In this document: one piece after another, positions 24,470-37,926 of the stretch | How the letters are laid out: the number at the start of each line of letters is the position of its first letter | How positions within the stretch are numbered: position 1 is the first letter of the stretch | Origin: Sphingomonas aurea | GTDB lineage: Bacteria; Pseudomonadota; Alphaproteobacteria; Sphingomonadales; Sphingomonadaceae | Direction: 5' to 3' | NCBI RefSeq assembly: GCF_030678875.1 | Contig: NZ_JAUUDS010000006.1 | Span: 62,001 to 126,000, forward strand | Length of the DNA: 64,000 bases | Notes under the pieces: generated by a model | Databases searched by the model: none | Told to the model about the DNA's origin: nothing | Seen by the model: the letters and a program-made list of their open reading frames with translations, nothing else | Program-made: the position numbers and the translations under genes

Positions 24470-27376
24470 ATGGTACGACTGTCGAGCTTGCTACGCTCTA
24501 CCGGTGCGACTGCACTGGTGTTGGGACTGGCTCAGCCAGTCACGGCCCAGATTTCTCCTACTCCCGATGCGCCCGCCGATGAGGATACGGCGATCGTCGT
24601 CACCGGATCGCGCCTCCAGGTGCCGGGACTGGAGAGCAACAGCCCGATCACAGCTGTCGATTCGGCCGAGATCCGCCTTCAGGGCGCGGTCAATGTCGAG
24701 AATGTGCTGAACCGCCTACCGCAGATCACGCCCGATTCGAACGAGAACGTCTCCAACGGCTCGGATGGCACCGCGCGCGTCAACCTGCGCAATCTGGGCA
24801 GCAATCGCAATCTCGTGCTAGTCAATGGCCAGCGCCTGCTGCCAATCCAGGCAACCGACCTGAACTTCATCCCTTCGGCGCTGGTCCAGCGGATCGACGT
24901 GGTCACTGGCGGCGCCTCGGCGGTGTACGGCTCGGACGCTGTATCGGGCGTCATCAACTTCATCCTGCGCGATGATCTCGACGGCGTGCTGGTCGATACC
25001 CAGTATGGCTTCTCTGCGCACAACAATGACAACAGCGCGCGGCGCGCGTTGACCCGCTCGGCCGGGTTCAGCACCGCCCTGCCCTCGCCGGTCGATGGCC
25101 AGCGCTTCGACGCGAACATCGCAGTCGGTGCGAATTTCGCCGACAACCGCGGCAACGTCACCGCCTATTTTGGCTATCGCGAGGTACAGCCCATCCTGCA
25201 GGCGAACCGCGACGTGTCGGCCTGCGCGCTCGATCCAAATACGGCGCGCGACGGCTATGTCTGCGGCGGGTCGACCAACAACGAGTTCGGCTTCTTCCAG
25301 CCGCTGAGCGGCCCCAGTGCCACCGTGGCATTCAACAACACGCGCGACGGCAACAAGACGTGGGTGCCCTACAATCTTGGCTTCCGCTATAACTACGCGC
25401 CGCTGAATTTCTTCCAGCGTAACGACACGCGCTACACCGCGGGCGCCTTCGCGCATTATGAGATCGCCAAGGAAGCCGAGCTGTACGGCAGCTTCATGTT
25501 CATGGACGACCACACCAACTCGCAGGTCGCGCCGTCCGCACTGTTTGTCGGCACCACCTTCACGATCAACTGCGACAATCCGCTGCTCAGCGCGCAGCAG
25601 GGCAACCTGCTCTGCGGCTCCGCTTACGGCACCAACACGTCGCAGACTACGCTGATTGGTTATCGGCCGGTGGCAGGCGCGGCGCGGCCGCGGCGCGACG
25701 ACCTGCGCCACACCGACTATCGCGTGTCGGGCGGCCTGCGCGGCGAGATCGCGACCGGCATCCGCTACGACGTCGGCGCGCTGTTCTCGTCGGTGCTGTT
25801 CAACGAAAATTACCAGAACGACATCGATCCGGCGAAGGCCAATCGCGCGCTCCAGGTCGTCAATGTGGCCGGCGTGCCGACCTGCAAGTCGGTGATCGAC
25901 GGCACAGACCCCAATTGCGTCCCGCTCGACGTGTTCCGCTACAACGGGATCAGCGAGGCGGCGTTCGGCTATATCTACGCGCCGACCTTCACCCGCGGGC
26001 TCGACAAGGAGTCGGTATTCACCGGCACCGTATCGGCGGACCTGACCAGCTACGGCGTGCAGAGCCCCTGGGCGTCGCACGGCGTGGGCCTGGTGCTGGG
26101 TGCCGAGCATCGCCGCGAGAGCCTGGAGTTCCGCGCCGACGCGCTCGCCCAGCAGAAGGGCACGACCGAGAGCGAGGGGCGCTTCAACGTCACCGAGTTC
26201 TTCACCGAGGTGCGCCTGCCGCTCGTCGAGGACCGCCCCTTCTTCGAGGAACTGACGCTGACCGGCGGCTATCGCTATTCGAAGTACAGCACGCGCGATG
26301 ATGGCATCTCGACCTACAAGGGCGAGATCTCGTGGGCACCGGTTCGCGATCTCCGCCTGCGCGGCAGCTACAACCGTGCTATCCGCGCGCCCAACATCTC
26401 GGAGCTGTTCCAGTCGCAGGGGCTCGGCAACGTGTCAGGTCAGGATCCCTGCTCGGGCGCAACGCCGCGGGCCAGCCTGGCGCAGTGCCAGCTGACCGGC
26501 GTCACCGCCGCGCAATACGGACGGATCATCGCCTGCCCGACCGACGTCTGCACCCAACAGTTCGGCGGAAATCCGGCGCTGCGCCCTGAAGAGGCGGATA
26601 CCTACACCGCCGGCATCGTCCTGACACCGCGCATGGTCCGGCGCCTGTCGCTGTCGGTCGACTATTTCAACATCAAGGTGCGTGACTACATCTCGTCCAT
26701 CGCGCCGTCGCTGTCGATCAGTCAGTGCTTCGCGACCGGCGACCCGTTCTTCTGCTCGCTGCTCCGTCGCGATCCGCGATCGGGCGCGCTGTTCGGCGAG
26801 CAAGGCTATGTGATCGGCACCACGCAGAACACCGGCTCGCTCAAGACGTCGGGCATCGACGTCGGCGCCAGCTGGGATGTCGACACCCGCGCTGGCGGCA
26901 TTGCGCTCGCCTTCCAGGGCACCTGGCTGAACGAGTTGCGTAACGAGCCGCTGCCGGGCCTCGGCTCCTACGACTGCAAGGGCCTATTCGGGCCGACCTG
27001 CGGCCAGCCTACGCCCGAGTGGCGGCACCAGGCGCGGATCAGCTACACCGATCCCGACAAGATCGGCACGATCTCGCTGAACTGGCGCTATATCGGCGGC
27101 ACGCGGCTGACCAACAACACCGACGATCCGTTTCTCGAGGGCGACGCCTACACGATCAATGCCAAGCTGCCCGCCTATAGCTATTTCGACCTGGCCGGCA
27201 CGGTCGCGGTGCAGAAGGGGCTGACCTTCCGCTTCGGCGTCAACAACCTGCTCGACAAGGATCCGCCCGCGATCGCGCAGGGTCTGCTGGCGGTGTTCGG
27301 CAACGGCAACACCTATCCCGGCATGTACGATGTGGCGGGGCGGTCGTTCTTCATCGGACTGAACGCCCAATTCTGA
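24470..27376 (+). CDS. TonB-dependent outer-membrane receptor
   Basis: Outer-membrane importer of 968 aa, energised by TonB-ExbBD. A signal peptide ends near QPVTAQ (residue 26). The plug domain follows (IVVTGSRLQVPGLESNSPIT; LNRLPQITPDSNENVS; VDVVTGGASAVYGSDAVSG-type box as RIDVVTGGASAVYGSD). A 22-strand barrel ends in the terminal phenylalanine of FFIGLNAQF. It belongs to the large sphingomonad/xanthomonad group that takes up oligosaccharides or peptides. It is first in a likely operon with a GH2 galactosidase and an S9 peptidase, so glycopeptide fragments of plant cell-wall proteins are a reasonable substrate (inference). AGAGGGG lies about nine bases before ATG. Confidence 0.93.
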   Translation: MVRLSSLLRSTGATALVLGLAQPVTAQISPTPDAPADEDTAIVVTGSRLQVPGLESNSPITAVDSAEIRLQGAVNVENVLNRLPQITPDSNENVSNGSDGTARVNLRNLGSNRNLVLVNGQRLLPIQATDLNFIPSALVQRIDVVTGGASAVYGSDAVSGVINFILRDDLDGVLVDTQYGFSAHNNDNSARRALTRSAGFSTALPSPVDGQRFDANIAVGANFADNRGNVTAYFGYREVQPILQANRDVSACALDPNTARDGYVCGGSTNNEFGFFQPLSGPSATVAFNNTRDGNKTWVPYNLGFRYNYAPLNFFQRNDTRYTAGAFAHYEIAKEAELYGSFMFMDDHTNSQVAPSALFVGTTFTINCDNPLLSAQQGNLLCGSAYGTNTSQTTLIGYRPVAGAARPRRDDLRHTDYRVSGGLRGEIATGIRYDVGALFSSVLFNENYQNDIDPAKANRALQVVNVAGVPTCKSVIDGTDPNCVPLDVFRYNGISEAAFGYIYAPTFTRGLDKESVFTGTVSADLTSYGVQSPWASHGVGLVLGAEHRRESLEFRADALAQQKGTTESEGRFNVTEFFTEVRLPLVEDRPFFEELTLTGGYRYSKYSTRDDGISTYKGEISWAPVRDLRLRGSYNRAIRAPNISELFQSQGLGNVSGQDPCSGATPRASLAQCQLTGVTAAQYGRIIACPTDVCTQQFGGNPALRPEEADTYTAGIVLTPRMVRRLSLSVDYFNIKVRDYISSIAPSLSISQCFATGDPFFCSLLRRDPRSGALFGEQGYVIGTTQNTGSLKTSGIDVGASWDVDTRAGGIALAFQGTWLNELRNEPLPGLGSYDCKGLFGPTCGQPTPEWRHQARISYTDPDKIGTISLNWRYIGGTRLTNNTDDPFLEGDAYTINAKLPAYSYFDLAGTVAVQKGLTFRFGVNNLLDKDPPAIAQGLLAVFGNGNTYPGMYDVAGRSFFIGLNAQF

Positions 27377-27392
27377 CACCGAAACGCCCCGT

Positions 27393-27426
27393 GACGGCCG
27401 GCCTGCCCTTGGCTAGGTCGGCCGTC
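27393..27426. other. Hairpin between the TonB receptor and GH2 genes
   Basis: GACGGCCG and CGGCCGTC form an 8-bp stem around an 18-base loop in the 77-bp gap. No T-run follows, so it is more likely an mRNA-stabilising or attenuating structure that sets the ratio of receptor to enzyme than a full terminator. Confidence 0.4.
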
Positions 27427-27447
27427 TCACCGGCCGCGAACGGATAG

Positions 27448-32807
<5,360 letters not shown>

Positions 32808-32808
32808 T

Positions 32809-35106
32809 TCAGCGCGTCCGCACCACCACCTCGAACCTGCCGCCGCCCCGCGCGTCGATGATTACGGCATCTCCGGCAAGGCGCGCGGGGCGGCCGTCGA
32901 CCGTCGCCGACACCGGCTTCGTATCGGCCGGCAGGCGGAACCGCACCCGCGCCTCCTTCGGACCCCGCGCGGCGAAGGCGAGCGTCGCCGTCGCCTGCCG
33001 GGCTGCGGCGGCGAAGCGGGTGGCATAATCCACCCGCCCCCAGCGGGTCGGCGCCTGGCGCAGCGCGATCTCCCGCCCGCCCGCGAACCAGTCGCGCGGG
33101 ATGCCGCGCCCCAGGTCGAGCCGGTCGGCATCGTCGTCCTCGATCGCCAGCAGCCAGCGGACGAGCAGCGGAATGGTCAGCTGCGCGGGAATGCAGAACA
33201 GCGGCAGGTCGCCGGTAATCCCCGACACCTCGCCCGCCACCCAGCTGCCCCGCGAGTGCGAGTGGAAGCGGTGCGAGTGGAGGAAGAGGAGGTACTCCTC
33301 GATCTGGTCAAGCCGCAGCAGCGCACGGGCATGGCCGTAGGATATGAAGCCCAGCTGGTCGCGGTGGTCGGCGTTGGCGGGCGCGAAGTTGGCGGTCACG
33401 CCGATGCAGGTGCCGCCATGCCCGCGCACGCAGTCCGCGACCAGCGCGGCGAGATCGGGCGGCAGCACGTCCGCCTGCAGCAGCTCGGCATAGACGCGGT
33501 GCGACCAGCCCTGTTCGTTGCGCTTGCGGGTCGCCAGCGCCTGTCGCCACGTCCCCTCCGCCCCCGGCAGCGGCCCCAGATAGGGCGGCGTCAGGTCGCG
33601 GCGCACCGACTGGCGGATGCGCGCGATCAGGTGCGGCTCCAGCCGGTCGGCGCGCGCCGCCCAGCCATCGGCCTCGGCGCGGGTCCCGATCACCGGCCAC
33701 ACGCGCGCGAGATCGCGCCAGCCGCGCACCGCCCAGGCGCTGTTGTTCCAATAAGGCTTCCACCACAAAGACGGATCGGGGTGTAGGCACGCGTCGGACT
33801 CGCTCCAGCCATGGAGCAGGCCATGGCCGCGGTCGGTGGCGGGCAGTGCGAGCGCCTGGTCGTGCAGCTCCGCCAGGATCTGCGCGGTGGCGGCGACCTT
33901 ACCGCGCACCCGCGCGACCGTGGCAATGTCGCCGGTGTAGCGCAGGTAGCGCGCGACGAGCGACAGCGTCAGCCCGAACTGCGGCACCTCCGGCCCGCGC
34001 ATGTCGACCATCCCGTTCTCGCCGACGAAGCGATCGAAATACTGGTCGAACACCGCCTTGGCCTGTGCGAACCGGCCCCATTCCAGATTGGCGTAGACCG
34101 AGCTGGTGAAGATGTCCTGGAAGCCGTCATATTCCGGCCCGACATAGTCGCGGTCGACGACCCCGTATTTGGGATAGGTGCCGCCCGGCCGGACCACCAG
34201 CTCCTTGGCGAAGGCGTGGGCGACCATGTCGGTGAGTGCGGAGTCGGGCAGCGCCGTGGGGGCCAGATCGGCCAGCTCGCCCTGCCACACGATCGCGAAG
34301 CGCAGCAGCGCGGTGTAGAAGGCGGCGGCATCGGGGTTCTGGCGGCGCGGCGGGAACGGCGCATAGCTGTGGCCATAATGCGTCGCGACCGCGCGACCGC
34401 CCACCACCCGCACGGTGCGGTGCCAGGTCTGGACGAGGAGCGGGTCGTCCGCATCCACGTCCGCGAACACGATCAGGTCGTACCAGCCGCCGCCGGCGAT
34501 CGGGATCGCCTTGTGCACCGCCGGCAGCCAGCCGCCGAGCAGCCCCTCGAACCGGGTCTTCGCGCCGGCATCCCCCTCCAGCGCGGGGAAGACGTGTTCC
34601 GGACGATAGCCGCGCGTGCGGCCGTTGGGGAAGACGGGCATGGTGTCGCCCGCCTGCCGCGTACCGACGAAGCTGGTCCAGCCCAGCCGCGCGCCCAGCT
34701 TGTCCGCCTCGAACTCCGATCCGGAGGGCGGCGCGGCGTCGCGGACCCGTTCGGGATCGGGATCGCCGCCGCCCGCCAGCAGGGCATCGGCGAGCAGGTC
34801 GGCATCGGCCATTGCGATCGCCTTCAGCGACAGGCCGAGCCAGGGCGGCGTGGCGGTCGCGTGCATCGCCTCGGTCCGCTTGGGCAGCAGCACGGCCACG
34901 TCGCCCCGGACCAGCGCCAGCATCCCGTCGCGGTTCGACCAGTCCTCGCGCACCTCCCACCCGGCACCGTCCACGGTGAAGCGTTCGGTGACCGGCAAGG
35001 ACGCGGCGGCACCAAGTGGGCCGAGCGGCGGCATCGCCGCCGCCGCGGCGGCAGGGGCGATCGCCGCAGCGGCGGTGCCGCCGGCAAGAAACCGGCGGCG
35101 ATCCAT
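32809..35106 (-). CDS. Tat-exported protein, candidate six-hairpin glycosidase, family unknown
   Basis: A 765-aa protein with a Tat signal (MDRRRFLAGGTAAAA) and a mainly helical middle with aromatic-rich repeats typical of (alpha/alpha)6-barrel glycosidases: YDGFQDIFTSSVYANLEWGR, LLHGWSESDACLHPD, WWKPYWNNSAWAVRGW, and LRLDQIEEYLLFLHSHRF. A C-terminal beta-domain starts near LGRGIPRDWFAGG. I do not recognise a characterised family. Conserved acids in the hairpins (WSESDA) are catalytic candidates. Its start overlaps the stop of the upstream 908-aa protein (ATGA), and it converges with the S9 gene with no spacer. The position within the glycoprotein locus suggests action on arabinosylated or galactosylated plant protein (inference). 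Confidence 0.65.
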   Translation of the reverse strand: MDRRRFLAGGTAAAAIAPAAAAAAMPPLGPLGAAASLPVTERFTVDGAGWEVREDWSNRDGMLALVRGDVAVLLPKRTEAMHATATPPWLGLSLKAIAMADADLLADALLAGGGDPDPERVRDAAPPSGSEFEADKLGARLGWTSFVGTRQAGDTMPVFPNGRTRGYRPEHVFPALEGDAGAKTRFEGLLGGWLPAVHKAIPIAGGGWYDLIVFADVDADDPLLVQTWHRTVRVVGGRAVATHYGHSYAPFPPRRQNPDAAAFYTALLRFAIVWQGELADLAPTALPDSALTDMVAHAFAKELVVRPGGTYPKYGVVDRDYVGPEYDGFQDIFTSSVYANLEWGRFAQAKAVFDQYFDRFVGENGMVDMRGPEVPQFGLTLSLVARYLRYTGDIATVARVRGKVAATAQILAELHDQALALPATDRGHGLLHGWSESDACLHPDPSLWWKPYWNNSAWAVRGWRDLARVWPVIGTRAEADGWAARADRLEPHLIARIRQSVRRDLTPPYLGPLPGAEGTWRQALATRKRNEQGWSHRVYAELLQADVLPPDLAALVADCVRGHGGTCIGVTANFAPANADHRDQLGFISYGHARALLRLDQIEEYLLFLHSHRFHSHSRGSWVAGEVSGITGDLPLFCIPAQLTIPLLVRWLLAIEDDDADRLDLGRGIPRDWFAGGREIALRQAPTRWGRVDYATRFAAAARQATATLAFAARGPKEARVRFRLPADTKPVSATVDGRPARLAGDAVIIDARGGGRFEVVVRTR

Positions 35107-37832
35107 CAGCGCGGCTCCAGCGTGACGGTGGTGGCCCCGCTGCCGAGCGGGATCGTCCAGAAGCCCCGCTCCATCCGCCCGCCATTGGGGGCATAGGCTT
35201 TGCCCCCCGCCGGCGCCTCGACCGCCAGCCGCGCGGCCGGCGTGGTCGCGGTTGCCGGATCGAGCGTCACGACGATGCGCCGCCGCGCCGGCTGCCACTC
35301 CGCCCGCGCGATCGTGCCGGCGGCAAGGGTGATCCACTGGCCCGCCGGCGCCACGAACAGCCGCGTGCGCGCGCCGTCGTGCGGCACCACCCCCACCGCG
35401 TCGCGGCCCTCGTCCACCGTCCCGCCAAAGCCCAGCCACCCCAGCGCCGGATCGCGCACCAGATAGGTGGCGGCGGCATAGGCATGGCCGAAATATCCCA
35501 TGCCGTAGTCGCCGGTCATCGCGTCCCAGTCCATCACGTCGGGCTCGGAGTGGAAGCCGGCCGAGGCGAAGCCCTCGCGGTCGACATTGGTGATCCCGCC
35601 CATGAACCCGCCATAGGCGACCCGCAACAGGTGCAGGTCGGCGGGATCGCGGCGATAGGCGTCGAACAGCGGCACCGCGTTCAGCGCCGACCCGTAATGG
35701 TGCAGCTGCCGCTCGATCCGCTTGATCTTGCCGCCGTAGAGGAAGTCCCAGTAGCGCCGCGCATTGCCGTTATAGCCCCAGTGCGGCACCGTCGGGTCAT
35801 AGCCCAGGATCACCTCGCGGGTGACCGCGGCTTTGTCCGGGAAGCCGAAATACTGCATCCAGGCATAGACTTCGGGCTGGCCGGTCGAGTCCCACGCCAT
35901 CTCGCTGCCGAACGGATAGGCGAGCGTGCGCCAGTGGTCGGCGCGGCTCCGCATCAGCCCCTCGACCTCGTTGGCCTGCGCGGTCATCCCCTCGCGCTTC
36001 AGGTCGCGCAGGATCTCCAGGAAGACCTCGCCCTCCATCTGACCGAACTGCGCGTAGTGCGGCGCGTCGCGCATCATCGCGACGGTCGTGCGGTACGCCC
36101 AGTCGAGATACCAGCGCCATTCGTGACCGGTCACCAGCCCGACATGGTTGCGCGCCAGCCGGTACAGCACCCAGTGACCGGCGGCGACGTGCGGGTAGTT
36201 GTACGACCGGCCGAGGTCGTCGGCCTGATCCTTCTTCCACGATGCCCAGGTCGACCAGTCGATGTCCTTGGCATAGTAATCCGGGAAGCGCGCCGGGTCG
36301 TACCAGAACAGGCTCTTCTTCACCCCGCCCGCGTGCGCGCCGTCGGCGACCTGCAGCTTGCCGACGACGGTCTCGTCGATCAGCCGCTCCAGTTTCGCGA
36401 CCTCGCCGGGCTCGGGATGGTCGAGCTGCTTCATCGCCGCGGCGACCCAGGCGCCACCGCCACCCTCGTCGCTCATCCCCGCGATCCACACGCGCTGGTC
36501 CTGCGTGACGATGCGGTTCGCCTGCCGGTCATAGGTCAGGATGGCGGGGGCGCGGCCGAACGGATCGGCCTTGTCGTCGAACCACTGCCGGCTGGTCGCA
36601 AACCGACCGAGGTCGGCGGACACCTGCGCCAGCGGCTTGGTGACGTAATAATGCACCGCCTGCACGCTGCCATCGGCATAGGTGATCGCCACCCGCGCCC
36701 GGCCCCAGCCGGAGCCCGTCACCCGGTACCGCGCCCAGCCGGCCGGCCCCGCAACCCTGGTCAGCGTCATCGCGTCGGCCGGCGACACCGCGACCGAGCG
36801 GATCGACTGGGGCGCCTTCACGAACAGGTCGGCGGGCGCGTCGGTCGGCACGACATAGCCGGGGATGCCGATCGCGACCGGCCGGCGTTGCGCCGTCAGC
36901 GTCGGCTCGATCGCGCGGATCGCCGGCGCGGCGACGAAGCGGACGCCGACCGTCCGCCGCTCGCCCGGTGCCAGGGTGAAGCTGGTTCCCGGATTCCACG
37001 GCGCGCCCTTTCGCCCCGCGATCGGATTGGCCGGATCCGCCGCCATTCCGGCGCTGGCGACCATCCAGTCGTAGAAACCCTCCGACGTCTGCTCGCGCGG
37101 GCTGCGGTCGGTAAAGATATCGCCGGCCGGGGCGCGGCCCTGCTGGCGCAGGATCCGGTACGCCTCCAGCGGCGTCTTCGCCTCCGGCAGGACGAGCAGC
37201 GCTGGCCCCTTGCCGTTCAGCCGGGTGACCTGAAGATAGCCGGCGTCCTGCCCGATATAGGGATCGACGAAGCTCGCCTGCGCATGCGCCTGTTCCAGCG
37301 AGCGGCCCGAGATGATGTTGTCGAACACCATCGGCAGCCCCAGCTCGCCGACCTCGACCGGCTGGCGGCCGGGATTCGCCAGGGTGATGCGCAGCACCGG
37401 CGCGCCGTCCTGCCGCACCCATGTACGCTCGACCGTCAGCGGAAAGCCCGCGCCCATCGACGCGGTGATGTCCGCCCGCGCGATCGTCGCACCGCCCGCC
37501 GCCAGCACTCGGATCGGCCGGCGCGCATTGGCGGAGGCGAAGTCCCGCCACGCGCCGGTCCCGGTCCGCAGCCGGACATGGACGTCGCCGATATGATTGT
37601 ATCCGTCGCCCCGCCGCTCGCCGGCGCGGTTGCTCGGCACGAAGTCGAACCCGCCCGCCCCGCGCGGCGCCAGACGGGCGAGGGTCTGCGTGTCATGGCG
37701 CAGCGCCAGATCGAACGCGCCGACCGCGTAGCGATCTTCCGCCGGTCGTGGTGCCGCCTGCGGCACGGGCGCCGCGGCGGCGAGCGGCGCAATCGTCAGC
37801 GCCATGATCGGCAGCAGCTTGTCGTGACGCAC
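35106..37832 (-). CDS. Secreted DUF5695-like protein, candidate glycosidase
   Basis: Exported protein of 908 aa with a signal peptide (KLLPIMALTIAPLAAAAP). The N-terminal half is beta-rich (FDLALRHDTQTLARLAP; GDGYNHIGDVHVRLR; FPLTVERTWVRQDG; LGLPMVFDNIISGRSLE). The C-terminal half is helical and aromatic-rich (WYLDWAYRTTVAMM; FGSEMAWDSTGQPEVYAWMQYFG; DVMDWDAMTGDYGMGYFGHA), like a six-hairpin glycosidase. It looks like the uncharacterised DUF5695 group, from memory and without a search. The GTG start at 37832 is supported by GGGGGAG upstream; an internal ATG (MALTIA) would still leave a signal peptide. It is first in the minus-strand pair and diverges from the arabinofuranosidase gene across an operator-like site. 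Confidence 0.65.
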   Translation of the reverse strand: MRHDKLLPIMALTIAPLAAAAPVPQAAPRPAEDRYAVGAFDLALRHDTQTLARLAPRGAGGFDFVPSNRAGERRGDGYNHIGDVHVRLRTGTGAWRDFASANARRPIRVLAAGGATIARADITASMGAGFPLTVERTWVRQDGAPVLRITLANPGRQPVEVGELGLPMVFDNIISGRSLEQAHAQASFVDPYIGQDAGYLQVTRLNGKGPALLVLPEAKTPLEAYRILRQQGRAPAGDIFTDRSPREQTSEGFYDWMVASAGMAADPANPIAGRKGAPWNPGTSFTLAPGERRTVGVRFVAAPAIRAIEPTLTAQRRPVAIGIPGYVVPTDAPADLFVKAPQSIRSVAVSPADAMTLTRVAGPAGWARYRVTGSGWGRARVAITYADGSVQAVHYYVTKPLAQVSADLGRFATSRQWFDDKADPFGRAPAILTYDRQANRIVTQDQRVWIAGMSDEGGGGAWVAAAMKQLDHPEPGEVAKLERLIDETVVGKLQVADGAHAGGVKKSLFWYDPARFPDYYAKDIDWSTWASWKKDQADDLGRSYNYPHVAAGHWVLYRLARNHVGLVTGHEWRWYLDWAYRTTVAMMRDAPHYAQFGQMEGEVFLEILRDLKREGMTAQANEVEGLMRSRADHWRTLAYPFGSEMAWDSTGQPEVYAWMQYFGFPDKAAVTREVILGYDPTVPHWGYNGNARRYWDFLYGGKIKRIERQLHHYGSALNAVPLFDAYRRDPADLHLLRVAYGGFMGGITNVDREGFASAGFHSEPDVMDWDAMTGDYGMGYFGHAYAAATYLVRDPALGWLGFGGTVDEGRDAVGVVPHDGARTRLFVAPAGQWITLAAGTIARAEWQPARRRIVVTLDPATATTPAARLAVEAPAGGKAYAPNGGRMERGFWTIPLGSGATTVTLEPR

Positions 37833-37896
37833 GCTCGATTTCTCCCCCGGTAATCCGGTATGTCCAACGACGGTTGACCGTCTCTCGTCATCTGCC

Positions 37897-37913
37897 TATC
37901 GTATACCGTATTC
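37897..37913. promoter_or_regulatory. Operator-like site in the divergent promoter of the GH127/GH146 and DUF5695-like genes
   Basis: TATCGTATACCGTATTC shares 15 of 17 positions with TATCGTATACGATATTC at 45762, including the GTATAC core. It lies 13 bp before the arabinofuranosidase start and about 65 bp from the divergent start. It is a candidate site for the GntR/FCD regulator encoded at 47726. Confidence 0.55.
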
Positions 37914-37926
37914 TGGAGAAACAGGA

